From Sphingomonas sp. LaA6.9 (GTDB lineage: Bacteria > Pseudomonadota > Alphaproteobacteria > Sphingomonadales > Sphingomonadaceae), in assembly GCF_022601895.1 (NCBI RefSeq), contig NZ_JAKVIO010000034.1:12435-46883 (forward strand): a stretch of 34,449 nt of DNA, read 5' to 3'. The notes beneath the pieces are model-generated. The model saw nothing but the letters and a program-made list of their open reading frames with translations. It had not been told where the DNA came from and made no database searches. A program made the translations under genes and the position numbers. Numbering within the stretch: the first letter of the stretch is position 1; each line of letters starts with the position of its first letter. This document shows, in pieces, positions 12,857 to 21,506 of this stretch.

Positions 12857-14047
12857 ATGGCTTGGGATGACCAATTCCGGCCCGACCCAGGACGCATGCG
12901 CGGCAAGGCTGGCGCGCGCAGGTTTCTGCACCGCGTGTTGACTGCCTCCAGCCTGGCTGCCGGCGATTCACCGCGGTGCATCACCGGCAAGCGCTTCATC
13001 GGCAGCCGCGTTGCGCGCGGCAGCGGCATCGGACGTGTCCTTGCTGCGCGCGGTCAGGCAGATCCATCCGGGCAGCGTCGCGTCATCGTCAAGGCGAGCA
13101 TTGCAAGACTTGCAGGCAAGGGCATCCATGTGTCGCGCGTCTACCAGTCCTATGTCGAGCGCGACGGTGTCAGTCGGGAGGGCGGTCATGGGCGGTTCTA
13201 CGACGCCACCCATGACGAACTCGACAAGTCGCAGTTCCAGGAACGCCAATTGCATGACCGCCATGAGTTCCGTGTCATCGTCTCGCCCGAGGACGGGGTT
13301 GAATATGAGGATCTGAAGCCACTCATCCGGCGCCTCATGGCGCGCGTCGAGCTTGACCTGGGTACCGGGACGGACTGGATCGCCATTGATCATTTCGACA
13401 CCGCCCATCCGCATGCGCATCTCATTGTTCGGGGCCAAGACCTTGTGGGCAATGATCTGGTGATAGCCCCCGACTATCTGACCCATGGCCTGCGCGAGCG
13501 CGCACGCGAGCTGATCGAGCTCGATCTTGGAACAACCCGCGATCATGCGATCGGACATAGGCCCCGGATCGCAATTGACCCAGATCACTCCGCAGACCTC
13601 GACCCTTCGCTGACAGAGACTTTTTCCAGCATGGTGATTGAGGCGTCACTCGCCTCCGGCCCCGAACGCGATGAGATGGTTGACCGCCTTTGGCATCTCG
13701 AGAAACCGGAGCTTGCGGGCAAGCCACCCGAGGTTTCGCGCAGCGGGCCCGATGAGCCCGATATGTTTGCCGGATTTCGGAATCGCGAACTGGATGCCGC
13801 CGGCGCCGAGATTGCACGCCGCCTCGGCGCCACGTTCATGCACCCGCGGCCAGGAGACACGGTTCATGGGATTCTTGGTGAAACGGTCACGCTGGAATGC
13901 GGTCGGTTCATGGTTCTGGAACGAACAGGCGAATTCAGCATGGTTCCCTGGGACGCGATCCTCGAGCATCGCCAGGGTCTGCACATCTCGGGGATCATGC
14001 TTGGGAACGGCATTCGCTGGAATATCGGCCCTGAGCGATCGCTATAG
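12857..14047 (+). CDS. Relaxase of the VirD2/RlxS type with DUF3363-like C-terminus
   Basis: A 396-residue relaxase that would nick oriT and pilot the T-strand. The N-terminus (DDQFRPDPGRMRG) is the typical RlxS opening. The catalytic tyrosine region is VYQSYVERDGVSREGGHGRF (Tyr96/Tyr99, residues 95-114). The metal-binding HUH-like motif is DHFDTAHPHAHLIVRG, with His179, His184, His186 and His188. The end, GRFMVLERTGEFSMVPWDAI then LEHRQGLHISG, resembles the DUF3363 terminus. Homologues I recall are about 550-660 residues, so the centre appears shortened while both ends are kept. The ATG at 12857 gives the family start; the ribosome site (AAAGGT, about 12845) is fair. The coupling-protein gene follows after a repeat-bearing gap. 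Confidence 0.85.
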   Translation: MAWDDQFRPDPGRMRGKAGARRFLHRVLTASSLAAGDSPRCITGKRFIGSRVARGSGIGRVLAARGQADPSGQRRVIVKASIARLAGKGIHVSRVYQSYVERDGVSREGGHGRFYDATHDELDKSQFQERQLHDRHEFRVIVSPEDGVEYEDLKPLIRRLMARVELDLGTGTDWIAIDHFDTAHPHAHLIVRGQDLVGNDLVIAPDYLTHGLRERARELIELDLGTTRDHAIGHRPRIAIDPDHSADLDPSLTETFSSMVIEASLASGPERDEMVDRLWHLEKPELAGKPPEVSRSGPDEPDMFAGFRNRELDAAGAEIARRLGATFMHPRPGDTVHGILGETVTLECGRFMVLERTGEFSMVPWDAILEHRQGLHISGIMLGNGIRWNIGPERSL

Positions 14048-14158
14048 GGCTTGGGTCAAGGCCGCTCATTCTTCTGGTTGGGCCTGCCAGCCTGCCTGCG
14101 ACTCGCACGTCTTCTGAAGAGGGTCCCTCGGGCCTCTCGGGTCCAAGCTTCGAAATGC

Positions 14159-14198
14159 TGGCCGCATTTGGCCGCGATTGGCCGCGATTGGCCGCGAT
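14159..14198. repeat. Tandem 10-bp repeats between relaxase and coupling-protein genes
   Basis: TGGCCGCGAT occurs three times head to tail (14169-14198), preceded by one variant copy TGGCCGCATT (14159-14168) and followed by a decayed TGTCCGGGCG. The period of 10 bp places each copy on the same face of the helix, as in iterons or relaxosome-protein sites. The same gap also holds a palindrome AGAATATTCT (14210-14219) followed by a T-run, and an inverted repeat GCCCGT/ACGGGC (14243-14264). This is the best oriT candidate in the window; there is no direct proof. Confidence 0.5.
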
Positions 14199-14276
14199 TG
14201 TCCGGGCGAAGAATATTCTGTTTTTTGCGATGCTTGGGCCGAGCCCGTTGCTTGAGGCACGGGCCGGAGAGCCGCC

Positions 14277-16286
14277 ATGAATTCCAGTCGACACCAGATC
14301 GCCAGGCTGATGATCATAGTCGCGATCAACGCTGCCGGTCTGCAGCTGGCGACGCAGTGGGCGGCTGCAATGATGGGCAATCAGCCGCGCCTGGGTGCAC
14401 CCGTGCTCATGCTGGGCGACTGGCCCGTCTACCACCCGCTTTCACTTTTCCTGTGGTGGGTTCGCTATGCCGATTATGTCCCCTATGTGTTCGACGCGGC
14501 CGGCGCCGTCTGTGTGTGCGCGTTCATCGCAAGCTGTGTCGTTGCGCTTGGCTTCTCATTCTGGAGCCGGCGCACGTCGCAGCAGGCCACGACCTACGGG
14601 TCGGCGCGATGGGCAAGCCATGCCGAGATCGTCGCCGCAGGTCTGCTCGGCGATGACGGCGTCTTCCTTGGATGCCATCGCCGTCGTCATCTGCGTCATT
14701 CAGGCGCCGAACATGTGCTCGCCTTTGCACCCACGCGCTCGGGAAAAGGCGTTGGGCTTGTTGTGCCAACGCTGCTCACATGGCCGGGCTCGGTCATTGT
14801 TCACGACATCAAGGGCGAAAACTGGGCGCTGACCGCAGGCTGGCGCAGCCTCGGCTCGCATTGCCTCTATTTCAATCCGACCGACCCGCGTTCGGCCGGT
14901 TTCAATCCGCTGCTCGAGGTCCGAAAGGGCAGGAACGAGGTGCGCGACGTCCAGAACATTGCCGACATGCTCATTGATCCCGAAGGCGCGCTTGAAAGGC
15001 CCAACCACTGGGACAGGACCAGCCATTCGCTGCTGGTAGGCGCGATGCTCCACATTCTCTATGCCGAGCAGGACAAGTCGCTCGCCGGCCTCGCAAACTT
15101 CCTGTCGAGGCCGGGCGCGTCCTTTGTCGCCACGCTCAGGCACATGCGGCAAAGCAATCATCTGGGCAGTGAAACCGAACCGCGGACGCACCCGGTCATA
15201 GCCGAAACCGCCCAGGAACTGCTCAACAAGAGCGAAAATGAACTGTCGGGCGTGCTCTCGACCGCATTGTCCTATGTCACCATGTACCGCGATCCCGTGG
15301 TGGCCGAGGTGACGCGTCGCTCGGACTGGCGCATCGCCGATCTTCTGGGCGGCAGAAATCCCGTTTCGCTCTACCTGGTCGTTCCGCCGTCGGATATCGA
15401 ACGCACTCGGCCCCTCATCCGGCTCATGATCAACCAGATCAGCCGACGACTGACCGAATCCGAAATCGTCGAGACCGGCACCGGGCGCCAGCTCCTGGTC
15501 ATGCTGGATGAATTTCCTGCGCTGGGGCGTCTCGAGTTCTTCGAGACCGCGCTTGGCTATGTCGCATCCTACGGAATCCGCTGCTTCCTCATCGCGCAAA
15601 GCCTCAACCAGATCGAGAAGGTCTACGGCGCGAATAATGCCATTCTCGATCACTGCCATGTCCGCGTAACCTTCGCGACCAACGACGAACGGACTGCACG
15701 ACGCATTTCAGACGCGCTCGGCACGACAACCGAATTACGCGCGATGCAGAACCATTCCGGACCGCGCATGTCACTATGGTTGCCCAATATCAGTGTCAGC
15801 CACCAGGAAACCGCGCGCCAACTGATGACCATCAGCGAGGTCATGCAGCTTCCCGCAGCCGAGGCGATCATCCTGATGGAAGGACGCCCGCCCATCCGCG
15901 CGACCAAGCTGCGCTATCACAAGGACCCGCAGCTCAAGCGCCGTCAGCTGCCGCCGCCGCCCCTGGTCGAAGGTCGCTATGACGATTGTCCGCCTCACCG
16001 CAGGCATGACTGGCACGACGCCGACTCCCCGGGCTCCGTTCAGCCGTCCTTGCCTGTCTCGACGCTTCCACAGCCCGAGCGCGGCAAAATAGCTGAGCAG
16101 GGCGAACTTGCCCTTCATCCCAATCATCCCGCCCCGGCATCCGTAGCGGCCGACAAGGCGCCAGCGAAACCCGCGCCTGGATCAAGCGCGGATCAGCCGC
16201 TCGATTCGCTCAGACATGCCCGCGACCTGGATGCGGCGCGACAGCAAATGGTCGCAAAACCGCAAGATCGAGGTCAGCAGCCATGA
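14277..16286 (+). CDS. traG: VirD4/TraG-type coupling protein
   Basis: A 669-residue coupling ATPase that hands the relaxase-DNA complex to the secretion channel. Membrane segments lie at about residues 8-28, 52-66 and 73-96. Walker A is APTRSGKGVG (151-160), and Walker B is LLVMLDEFPALG with Asp411/Glu412. Between them are HDIKGENW and ELLNKSENELSGVLSTA, standard for VirD4/TraG. The C-terminus after about residue 555 is Pro/Ala/Gln-rich and probably disordered. It has a GGAGAG ribosome site. Its stop overlaps the next start by ATGA, opening the long trb operon. Confidence 0.93.
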   Translation: MNSSRHQIARLMIIVAINAAGLQLATQWAAAMMGNQPRLGAPVLMLGDWPVYHPLSLFLWWVRYADYVPYVFDAAGAVCVCAFIASCVVALGFSFWSRRTSQQATTYGSARWASHAEIVAAGLLGDDGVFLGCHRRRHLRHSGAEHVLAFAPTRSGKGVGLVVPTLLTWPGSVIVHDIKGENWALTAGWRSLGSHCLYFNPTDPRSAGFNPLLEVRKGRNEVRDVQNIADMLIDPEGALERPNHWDRTSHSLLVGAMLHILYAEQDKSLAGLANFLSRPGASFVATLRHMRQSNHLGSETEPRTHPVIAETAQELLNKSENELSGVLSTALSYVTMYRDPVVAEVTRRSDWRIADLLGGRNPVSLYLVVPPSDIERTRPLIRLMINQISRRLTESEIVETGTGRQLLVMLDEFPALGRLEFFETALGYVASYGIRCFLIAQSLNQIEKVYGANNAILDHCHVRVTFATNDERTARRISDALGTTTELRAMQNHSGPRMSLWLPNISVSHQETARQLMTISEVMQLPAAEAIILMEGRPPIRATKLRYHKDPQLKRRQLPPPPLVEGRYDDCPPHRRHDWHDADSPGSVQPSLPVSTLPQPERGKIAEQGELALHPNHPAPASVAADKAPAKPAPGSSADQPLDSLRHARDLDAARQQMVAKPQDRGQQP

Positions 16287-16684
16287 AGATCCGGCTGAAT
16301 ATCTATCTGGACAAAGAGCTTGCAGGCGCGCTCGATGTGCTGACGCGCCGGCCCGGCACCAGTCGTTCGCGCATCATCAATGACGCGGTCGCGGCACTGC
16401 TCGAACGCGAGGCAACCAAGGAGGTCGATGGCCTGTTGCGGCCGCGTCTCGACCGGATGCAACGCGACATTGCGCTTGCGCGGCGCGACATCGAGATCCT
16501 GCTCGAAAGCCTTTCATTGTTCGTGCGGCACCAGCTGACCGTGACCGCGGCGCTACCCGAAGCCAATAGCGCAGCGATTGCCCTGGGACGCGAACGCTTC
16601 GAGGCCTTCGTTGCCGAGGTCGGCCGCCAGATCAACGCCGGTCGCAGGGCCCCCGTGCATCGGCCGCACAGGAGCGAGCAATGA
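16283..16684 (+). CDS. Ribbon-helix-helix (CopG-like) transfer protein
   Basis: A 133-residue protein. The N-terminal ribbon-helix-helix reads MKIRLNIYLDKELAGALDVL then TSRSRIINDAVAALLERE, as in CopG/Arc repressors. A helical region (LDRMQRDIALARRDIEILLESLSLFVRHQL) follows, probably for oligomerisation. A CopG-type gene in exactly this slot between traG and trbB is common in Tn4371-like and related alphaproteobacterial elements. There it may bind oriT as an accessory relaxosome protein or regulate the operon. It overlaps both neighbours by ATGA. Confidence 0.8.
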   Translation: MKIRLNIYLDKELAGALDVLTRRPGTSRSRIINDAVAALLEREATKEVDGLLRPRLDRMQRDIALARRDIEILLESLSLFVRHQLTVTAALPEANSAAIALGRERFEAFVAEVGRQINAGRRAPVHRPHRSEQ

Positions 16685-17664
16685 CGGCATCGCTCTGCGA
16701 GGAACGCCGGCGCGCGATGCTGCATACGGCAATGGGCCCCATAATTGCTGCCGCACTTTGCGACCCGGAGGTCACCGAGATCATGGTGAACCCCGATGGA
16801 TCGCTCAGGCTCGATCGTCTTGGCGGGGGACGCCAGGACACGGGGATGCGCTATGATCCCGCGCAGGTCGAGCGGATCATCCGCCTGGTTGCAAGCCATG
16901 CGCGCAGTGAGGTCCATGCCGGCGCCCCCATCATATCGGCCGAGCTTCCCCCGCTTGGCGACGGCACGGGAGAACGTTTCGAAGGCGTGCTGCCACCGGT
17001 ATCGGTCGCGCCATGCTTCTCGATCAGAAAGGCGGCACTTCGCGTCCATCGGCTCGATGACTATGTCGCTCAACAGATCATGTCGGCCGACATGGCGCGC
17101 GCGCTCAGCCTCGCGGTTGCCGCGAGGCGCAACATCCTGATCGCGGGCGGCACGAGCTCGGGCAAGACCACGCTCGCCAACGCGTTGCTTGCCGAAATGG
17201 CCAATCGCGACGAACGCGTGATCCTTATCGAGGACACCCGCGAACTCCAGTGCGCCGCGCGCGACCAGGTTGCGCTCAGAACGAGGACAAGCAGCGTCAC
17301 AATGGCGGATCTGGTTCGCTCGACGCTGCGCCTGAGGCCCGATCGCATCATCGTGGGCGAGGTGCGCGGCGGCGAAGCCCTCGATCTCCTCAAGGCGTGG
17401 AATACCGGCCACCCCGGCGGCATTGCGACGCTTCACGCCAATAGCGCCAGGTCCGCGCTCGACCGTCTCGAACAGCTTGTCCAGGAGGCGGTGATTTCGG
17501 TTTCGCGTCAGCTCATCGCCGATGCCGTCGATATCGTCGTCTTCATTTCGGGGCGCGGCCATGGTCGGCGCGTCGACACGCTCGCCCGCATATTCGGGCT
17601 TGATGATCATGGCGATTACCTGATCCGCGCACTCGATCCATCCGCACAAGGAGACATTCCATGA
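16681..17664 (+). CDS. trbB: TrbB, VirB11-type secretion ATPase
   Basis: A 327-residue hexameric traffic ATPase of the VirB11/TrbB family. The N-terminal domain includes VTEIMVNPDGSLRLDRLGGG. The ATPase domain has Walker A GGTSSGKTT (156-164), an Asp box VILIEDTRELQC, a Walker B-like region IIVGEVRGGEALDLLKAWNTGH and the His box GGIATLHANSA. All catalytic parts are present and the length is normal. It overlaps the RHH gene and trbC by ATGA, so it is translationally coupled. It would energise pilus assembly and substrate transfer from the cytoplasmic face. Confidence 0.95.
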   Translation: MTASLCEERRRAMLHTAMGPIIAAALCDPEVTEIMVNPDGSLRLDRLGGGRQDTGMRYDPAQVERIIRLVASHARSEVHAGAPIISAELPPLGDGTGERFEGVLPPVSVAPCFSIRKAALRVHRLDDYVAQQIMSADMARALSLAVAARRNILIAGGTSSGKTTLANALLAEMANRDERVILIEDTRELQCAARDQVALRTRTSSVTMADLVRSTLRLRPDRIIVGEVRGGEALDLLKAWNTGHPGGIATLHANSARSALDRLEQLVQEAVISVSRQLIADAVDIVVFISGRGHGRRVDTLARIFGLDDHGDYLIRALDPSAQGDIP

Positions 17665-17990
17665 GGTGCCGAAAAAGACCGCATGTCCACCTGGCCGCGA
17701 TTGCAGCCGGCGCCACGGCTCTCGTGCTTTCGGTTTCAGCCGACGCTGCCGGTTCGGGCATGCCCTGGGAACAGCCGCTCGAACAGGTGCTCCAGTCGGT
17801 CCAGGGGCCCGTGGCCAAGATCGTCGCGGTCATCATCATCATCACGACCGGCCTGACGCTCGCCTTTGGCGAGGCGGCCGGTGGATTTCGACGTCTCATC
17901 CAGATCGTCTTCGGCCTCTCTATCGCCTTTGCTGCATCAAGCTTCTTCCTCAGTTTCTTCAGCTTTGCCGGCGGAGCGCTTGTCGCATGA
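17661..17990 (+). CDS. trbC: TrbC, conjugative pilin
   Basis: A 109-residue pilin precursor. A long basic-hydrophobic signal region ends near AAGSGMPWEQPLEQVLQSVQG (AxA-like cleavage around residues 29-30). It is followed by two hydrophobic helices, VAKIVAVIIIITTGLTLAF and LIQIVFGLSIAFAASSFFLSFF, separated by a short GEAAGGFRR loop. This is the standard VirB2/TrbC layout. The TraF-type peptidase encoded at 11275-11841 is the probable processing enzyme. It overlaps trbB and trbD by ATGA. Confidence 0.93.
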   Translation: MRCRKRPHVHLAAIAAGATALVLSVSADAAGSGMPWEQPLEQVLQSVQGPVAKIVAVIIIITTGLTLAFGEAAGGFRRLIQIVFGLSIAFAASSFFLSFFSFAGGALVA

Positions 17991-18259
17991 GCGCGCCTGT
18001 CGACATTGCCCTGGGCTTCGAGGTGCGCATCCACCGCGCGTTGTGTGAGCCGATCATGCTGGGCGGCGCGCCGCGCGGCCTGGCGATCCTGATCGGAACG
18101 CTCGCGGCTGCCATCGGCCTTGGACTCCAGCAATGGCCCATCGGCCTGGCGCTCTGGATCCTCGCGCACAGCGGCAGCGCCTTTGCCGCACGCCGCGACC
18201 CCGATTTTGTAGCCGTGCTCCTGCGTCACCTCAAACATCAGGGCTATTTCGCATGCTAG
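17987..18259 (+). CDS. trbD: TrbD, VirB3-like inner-membrane protein
   Basis: A 90-residue protein with the VirB3/TrbD pattern: a short polar N-terminus with VRIHRALCEPIMLGGAPRG, then two hydrophobic segments (LAILIGTLAAAIGLGLQQ and IGLALWILAHSGSAFAA), then RRDPDFVAVLLRHLKHQGYF, the family's C-terminal signature. It lies between trbC and trbE and overlaps both (ATGA at its start; its last seven bases are inside trbE). It would anchor or support the TrbE ATPase at the membrane. Confidence 0.92.
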   Translation: MSAPVDIALGFEVRIHRALCEPIMLGGAPRGLAILIGTLAAAIGLGLQQWPIGLALWILAHSGSAFAARRDPDFVAVLLRHLKHQGYFAC

Positions 18260-20700
18260 CGCTCAGAGAATATCGCGATCGCTCTGACCGGCTTGCCGAC
18301 CATCTTCCCTGGGCGGCGCTTGTCGCACCAGGTGTCGTTCTCAACAAGGATGGCAGCTTCCAGCGCAGCTTCGCCTTTCGCGGACCGGACCTCGAAAGTG
18401 CAACGCAGGAGGGCCTGGTGGCCGCCTGCGCGCGCGCCAACAATGTCCTCAAGCGCTTTGGCACGGGCTGGGCTTTGTTCTTCGAATCCACGCGCGTTGA
18501 GGCACCCGACTATCCGATGAGCGCCTTTCCCGATCCGGCGTCCTGGATCGTGGATGCAGAGCGCCGCGCCGCCTTCGAGCGGGCCGGCGCACATTTTGAG
18601 AACCACAATGTCCTGACCCTTGTCTTCCTCCCCGATGCCGATGCGCGCGAACATGTCGGTCGTGCGATGGTCGCGCGCGGCCAGCCGCAAAAGGGCAGGG
18701 ACTGGCGCCAGCTGCTCGCGACCTTCATCGCCGAAACCGACCGGGCGCACGATCTTTTCCAGGCGTTCCTGCCCGATATCGAGCCGCTCGGCGACGGTGA
18801 GACGCTCAGCTATCTGCACCGCACCATCTCGGTTCATTCCGGTTCCGTGGCGGTTCCCGAGACCCCCATGTATCTCGATGGCATATTGGTCGACACACCT
18901 CTCATCGGCGGGCTCGCGCCGCGTCTCGGCAACCACCATCTGCGCACGCTCACCATTCTGGGCTTTCCGGGCATGAGCCGCCCCGCGCTGTTCGACGCGA
19001 TGAACCATCTCGATTTCGGCTATCGCTGGATGACGCGCTTCATTGCGCTCGACCGGGTCCATGCGTCGCGCGCGCTGACAAGGCTTCGTCGCCAATGGTT
19101 CAACAAGCGCAAGTCGGTGAGCGCACTCCTGCGCGAAGTGCTCTACAATCAGCCGGCACAGCTGCTCGATTCCGACGCCGACAACAAGGCCGCCGACGCC
19201 GACCTCGCGCTCCAGGCGCTTGGCGCCGACCATGTCGCCTTTGGCTATCTGACGACGACGATCACGGTCATCGACAGCGACGCATCCGCCGTGGATGGCA
19301 AGCTGCGCGCGGTCGAGCGCGTTGTGAACGGCCTCGGCTTTGCAAGCATCCGTGAGGAAATCAACGCCGTTGAGGCCTGGCTGTCGAGCCTGCCGGGCCA
19401 GGTCTATGCCAATGTGCGCCAGCCGCTCATCCACACGCTCAATCTCGCGCATCTCATGCCCATGTCCGCGGTCTGGGCGGGCCCCGCTGGCAACGCGCAT
19501 CTGGATGGTCCACCGCTGCTTCTGGCCGAGACCGGCGGTTCCACCCCCTTCAGGCTTTCGACTCATGTCGCCGATGTCGGGCATATGTTCGTCGTGGGAC
19601 CGACAGGGGCCGGCAAGTCAGTCCTGCTCGCCCTCATCGCGCTCCAGTTCCGCCGCTATCCGCACGCGCTGATCTGCATGTTCGACAAGGGGTGCTCGGC
19701 GCGCGCCGCGATCCTGGCGATGGGAGGCACGCACCACATTCTTGGGCTCGGAACGGGTGATGCCCAGCCAATTGCCTTTCAGCCGCTCAGACATATCGAC
19801 AAGGCCGAGGAACGGGCCTGGGCAAGCGAATGGGTCCTCGCGCTGATCGCACAGGAGGGCGTGGAATCCACGCCTCAGCTCACAGACGCGGTCTGGTCGG
19901 CCATCACCAGTCTCGCCAGCGCCCCGCCGGAGGAACGCACGATGACGGGCTTGTCGCTGATGATCCAGAACGCGGAGCTTCGCGCAGCGCTTGCCCCCTA
20001 TACGCTCGAGGGGCCCTATGGCCCTCTGCTCGATGCCGCCTGCGAGGATTTCGAAGCCAGGGGCGTCCTGTGCTTCGAAGCCGAGGCGCTGATGGCGCAT
20101 GGCCGCGTCATCGCACCGGTCCTGTCCTACCTTTTTCACCGGCTCGAGGCGCGCTTCGATGGCCGGCCAACGCTGCTCGTGCTCGATGAAGCCTGGATGT
20201 TCCTTGATCATCCGCTCTTTGCGACGCGCATCCGCGAATGGCTCAAGACGCTTCGCAAGAAGAATGTCGCGGTCGTGTTCGCGACCCAGTCGCTTTCCGA
20301 CATAGCCGGCAGCACAATCGCGCCCGCCATCATCGAAAGCTGTCCGCAGCGCATCTTCCTGCCCAATGACCGCGCGAGCGAACCCCAGATACGGCAGATC
20401 TACGAAGGTTTCGGGTTGAGTGCGCGGCAGATCGAGATCATCAGTCGGGCGACCCCCAGGCGCGACTATTATCTCCAATCGTCACGCGGAAATCGACTCT
20501 TCGAGCTTGGCCTTGGCCCCGTCGCGCTCGCGCTGTGCGCCAGCGCAAGTCCCCAGGATCAGCGGCGTATCGATGCGCTTCTCGCCGAGCCGCACGATGC
20601 GCCCTTTGCCCAGCGGTTTCTTCAAAGTGCAGCGCTCGACTGGGCCGCGGGGCTCGTCGCGCAATTCGGTGCCCCTCATGAGGAAGGAGAAAAGCCGTGA
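18253..20700 (+). CDS. trbE: TrbE, VirB4-type transfer ATPase
   Basis: An 815-residue ATPase, normal length for TrbE. The N-terminus LREYRDRSDRLADHLPWAAL is characteristic. The ATPase domain has Walker A GPTGAGKS (449-456) and Walker B LLVLDEAWMFLDH (Asp645/Glu646), then the TLRKKNVAVVFATQSLSDIAGS segment typical of VirB4 proteins. The ATG at 18253 overlaps the trbD end; an upstream open frame is not needed. The stop overlaps the trbJ GTG. It would power pilus biogenesis and channel assembly at the inner membrane. Confidence 0.95.
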   Translation: MLALREYRDRSDRLADHLPWAALVAPGVVLNKDGSFQRSFAFRGPDLESATQEGLVAACARANNVLKRFGTGWALFFESTRVEAPDYPMSAFPDPASWIVDAERRAAFERAGAHFENHNVLTLVFLPDADAREHVGRAMVARGQPQKGRDWRQLLATFIAETDRAHDLFQAFLPDIEPLGDGETLSYLHRTISVHSGSVAVPETPMYLDGILVDTPLIGGLAPRLGNHHLRTLTILGFPGMSRPALFDAMNHLDFGYRWMTRFIALDRVHASRALTRLRRQWFNKRKSVSALLREVLYNQPAQLLDSDADNKAADADLALQALGADHVAFGYLTTTITVIDSDASAVDGKLRAVERVVNGLGFASIREEINAVEAWLSSLPGQVYANVRQPLIHTLNLAHLMPMSAVWAGPAGNAHLDGPPLLLAETGGSTPFRLSTHVADVGHMFVVGPTGAGKSVLLALIALQFRRYPHALICMFDKGCSARAAILAMGGTHHILGLGTGDAQPIAFQPLRHIDKAEERAWASEWVLALIAQEGVESTPQLTDAVWSAITSLASAPPEERTMTGLSLMIQNAELRAALAPYTLEGPYGPLLDAACEDFEARGVLCFEAEALMAHGRVIAPVLSYLFHRLEARFDGRPTLLVLDEAWMFLDHPLFATRIREWLKTLRKKNVAVVFATQSLSDIAGSTIAPAIIESCPQRIFLPNDRASEPQIRQIYEGFGLSARQIEIISRATPRRDYYLQSSRGNRLFELGLGPVALALCASASPQDQRRIDALLAEPHDAPFAQRFLQSAALDWAAGLVAQFGAPHEEGEKP

Positions 20701-21416
20701 AACCCGTTATATATGCAGCATTTCTGGCCACGTGCGGCATTGCCGTTCCATTGGCACTTACTGAACCTGCCCAGGCGATCCCGGTATTCGACAGCGCCAA
20801 CTATGCCCAGAATCTGCTGATAGCGGCGCGCTCGCTCCAACAGATAAATCAGCAGATCCAGTCGCTCCAGAATGAAGCCGCGATGCTGCAGGCAATGACG
20901 CGCAATCTCTCGACGATCGACTTTCCCGAACTCCAGGCATTGAGGCGCAAGCTCGAGGAAGTCGATCGCCTGCTCGGTGAGGCAAAGGGCATCGATTTCC
21001 GGCTCGACGCGCTTGAACGCGATTACCGCAAGCTGTTTCCCGAGAGTTTCGAGCGCCTTGCCGGGTCGAGCGAACGCGTCCGCGAGGCACGGCTGCGCTT
21101 CGATACCGCAATGGCAGGCCTTCGCCACACAATGGGCGTCCAGAGCGTGATCGTCGAGAATATCCGCAGCGACGCGGGAGCGCTCGAAGCGATCGTCCAG
21201 CGAAGCCAGCGCGCCGAGGGTGCGCTTCAGGCAGGACAGGCAACCAATCAGTTGCTTGCGCTCGCCGCCAAGCAGCAGTTTCAGCTGCAACAGCTGATGG
21301 CGGCCCAGTTCCGAAGCGATGCGATCGAGCGGGCAGGGCGCCTGCAGGCCCAGGGTGAGGCACGCGCTGCCACAAGACGGTTTCTTGGAACCGGCAAGGC
21401 CTACGCCCCCGACTGA
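20697..21416 (+). CDS. trbJ: TrbJ, VirB5-like transfer protein
   Basis: A 239-residue exported protein starting with GTG that overlaps the trbE stop (GTGA). A signal peptide occupies about residues 1-27 (cleavage after AQA). The mature part is helical and coiled-coil-rich, with NYAQNLLIAARSLQQINQQI then QSLQNEAAMLQ, the TrbJ hallmark, and a Gln-rich segment near the end (LAAKQQFQLQQLMAAQ). By analogy with VirB5 it may sit at the pilus tip or help pilus assembly. The next gene in most trb operons, trbK, is not found after it. Confidence 0.92.
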   Translation: MKPVIYAAFLATCGIAVPLALTEPAQAIPVFDSANYAQNLLIAARSLQQINQQIQSLQNEAAMLQAMTRNLSTIDFPELQALRRKLEEVDRLLGEAKGIDFRLDALERDYRKLFPESFERLAGSSERVREARLRFDTAMAGLRHTMGVQSVIVENIRSDAGALEAIVQRSQRAEGALQAGQATNQLLALAAKQQFQLQQLMAAQFRSDAIERAGRLQAQGEARAATRRFLGTGKAYAPD

Positions 21417-21506
21417 AGCATTGCGATCCCAGGAGCGACACGCTTCGCATGTTCCCGGCGCACGACATCAGGCGCGGGGGCATGCGGGGCGGTCAGGAGG
21501 CGATTG
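21417..21506. other. Gap at the usual trbK position
   Basis: Ninety bases separate trbJ from trbL in an operon whose other junctions mostly overlap. No frame encodes a lipoprotein or hydrophobic peptide like the entry-exclusion protein TrbK. A good AGGAGG ribosome site at 21495-21500 serves trbL. Confidence 0.6.

Noticed and set aside
14159-14198. CRISPR-like array
   Set aside because: Repeats are only 10 bp, head to tail without spacers, and no cas gene is present; iteron or oriT-type repeats fit better.
14700-15659. Reverse-strand frame of 319 codons inside the coupling-protein gene
   Set aside because: Shadow of traG; the forward protein carries all VirD4 motifs, while the reverse frame has none.
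16303-17649. Reverse-strand frame of 448 codons across the RHH gene and trbB
   Set aside because: It spans two well-supported forward genes and shows no family motif.
18256-19584. Reverse-strand frame of 442 codons inside trbE
   Set aside because: Antisense of the conserved TrbE N-terminal half; no ribosome site or motif.
21449-21506. Short frame MFPAHDIRRGG as a possible trbK
   Set aside because: It is not hydrophobic, has no lipobox and runs into trbL in another frame.
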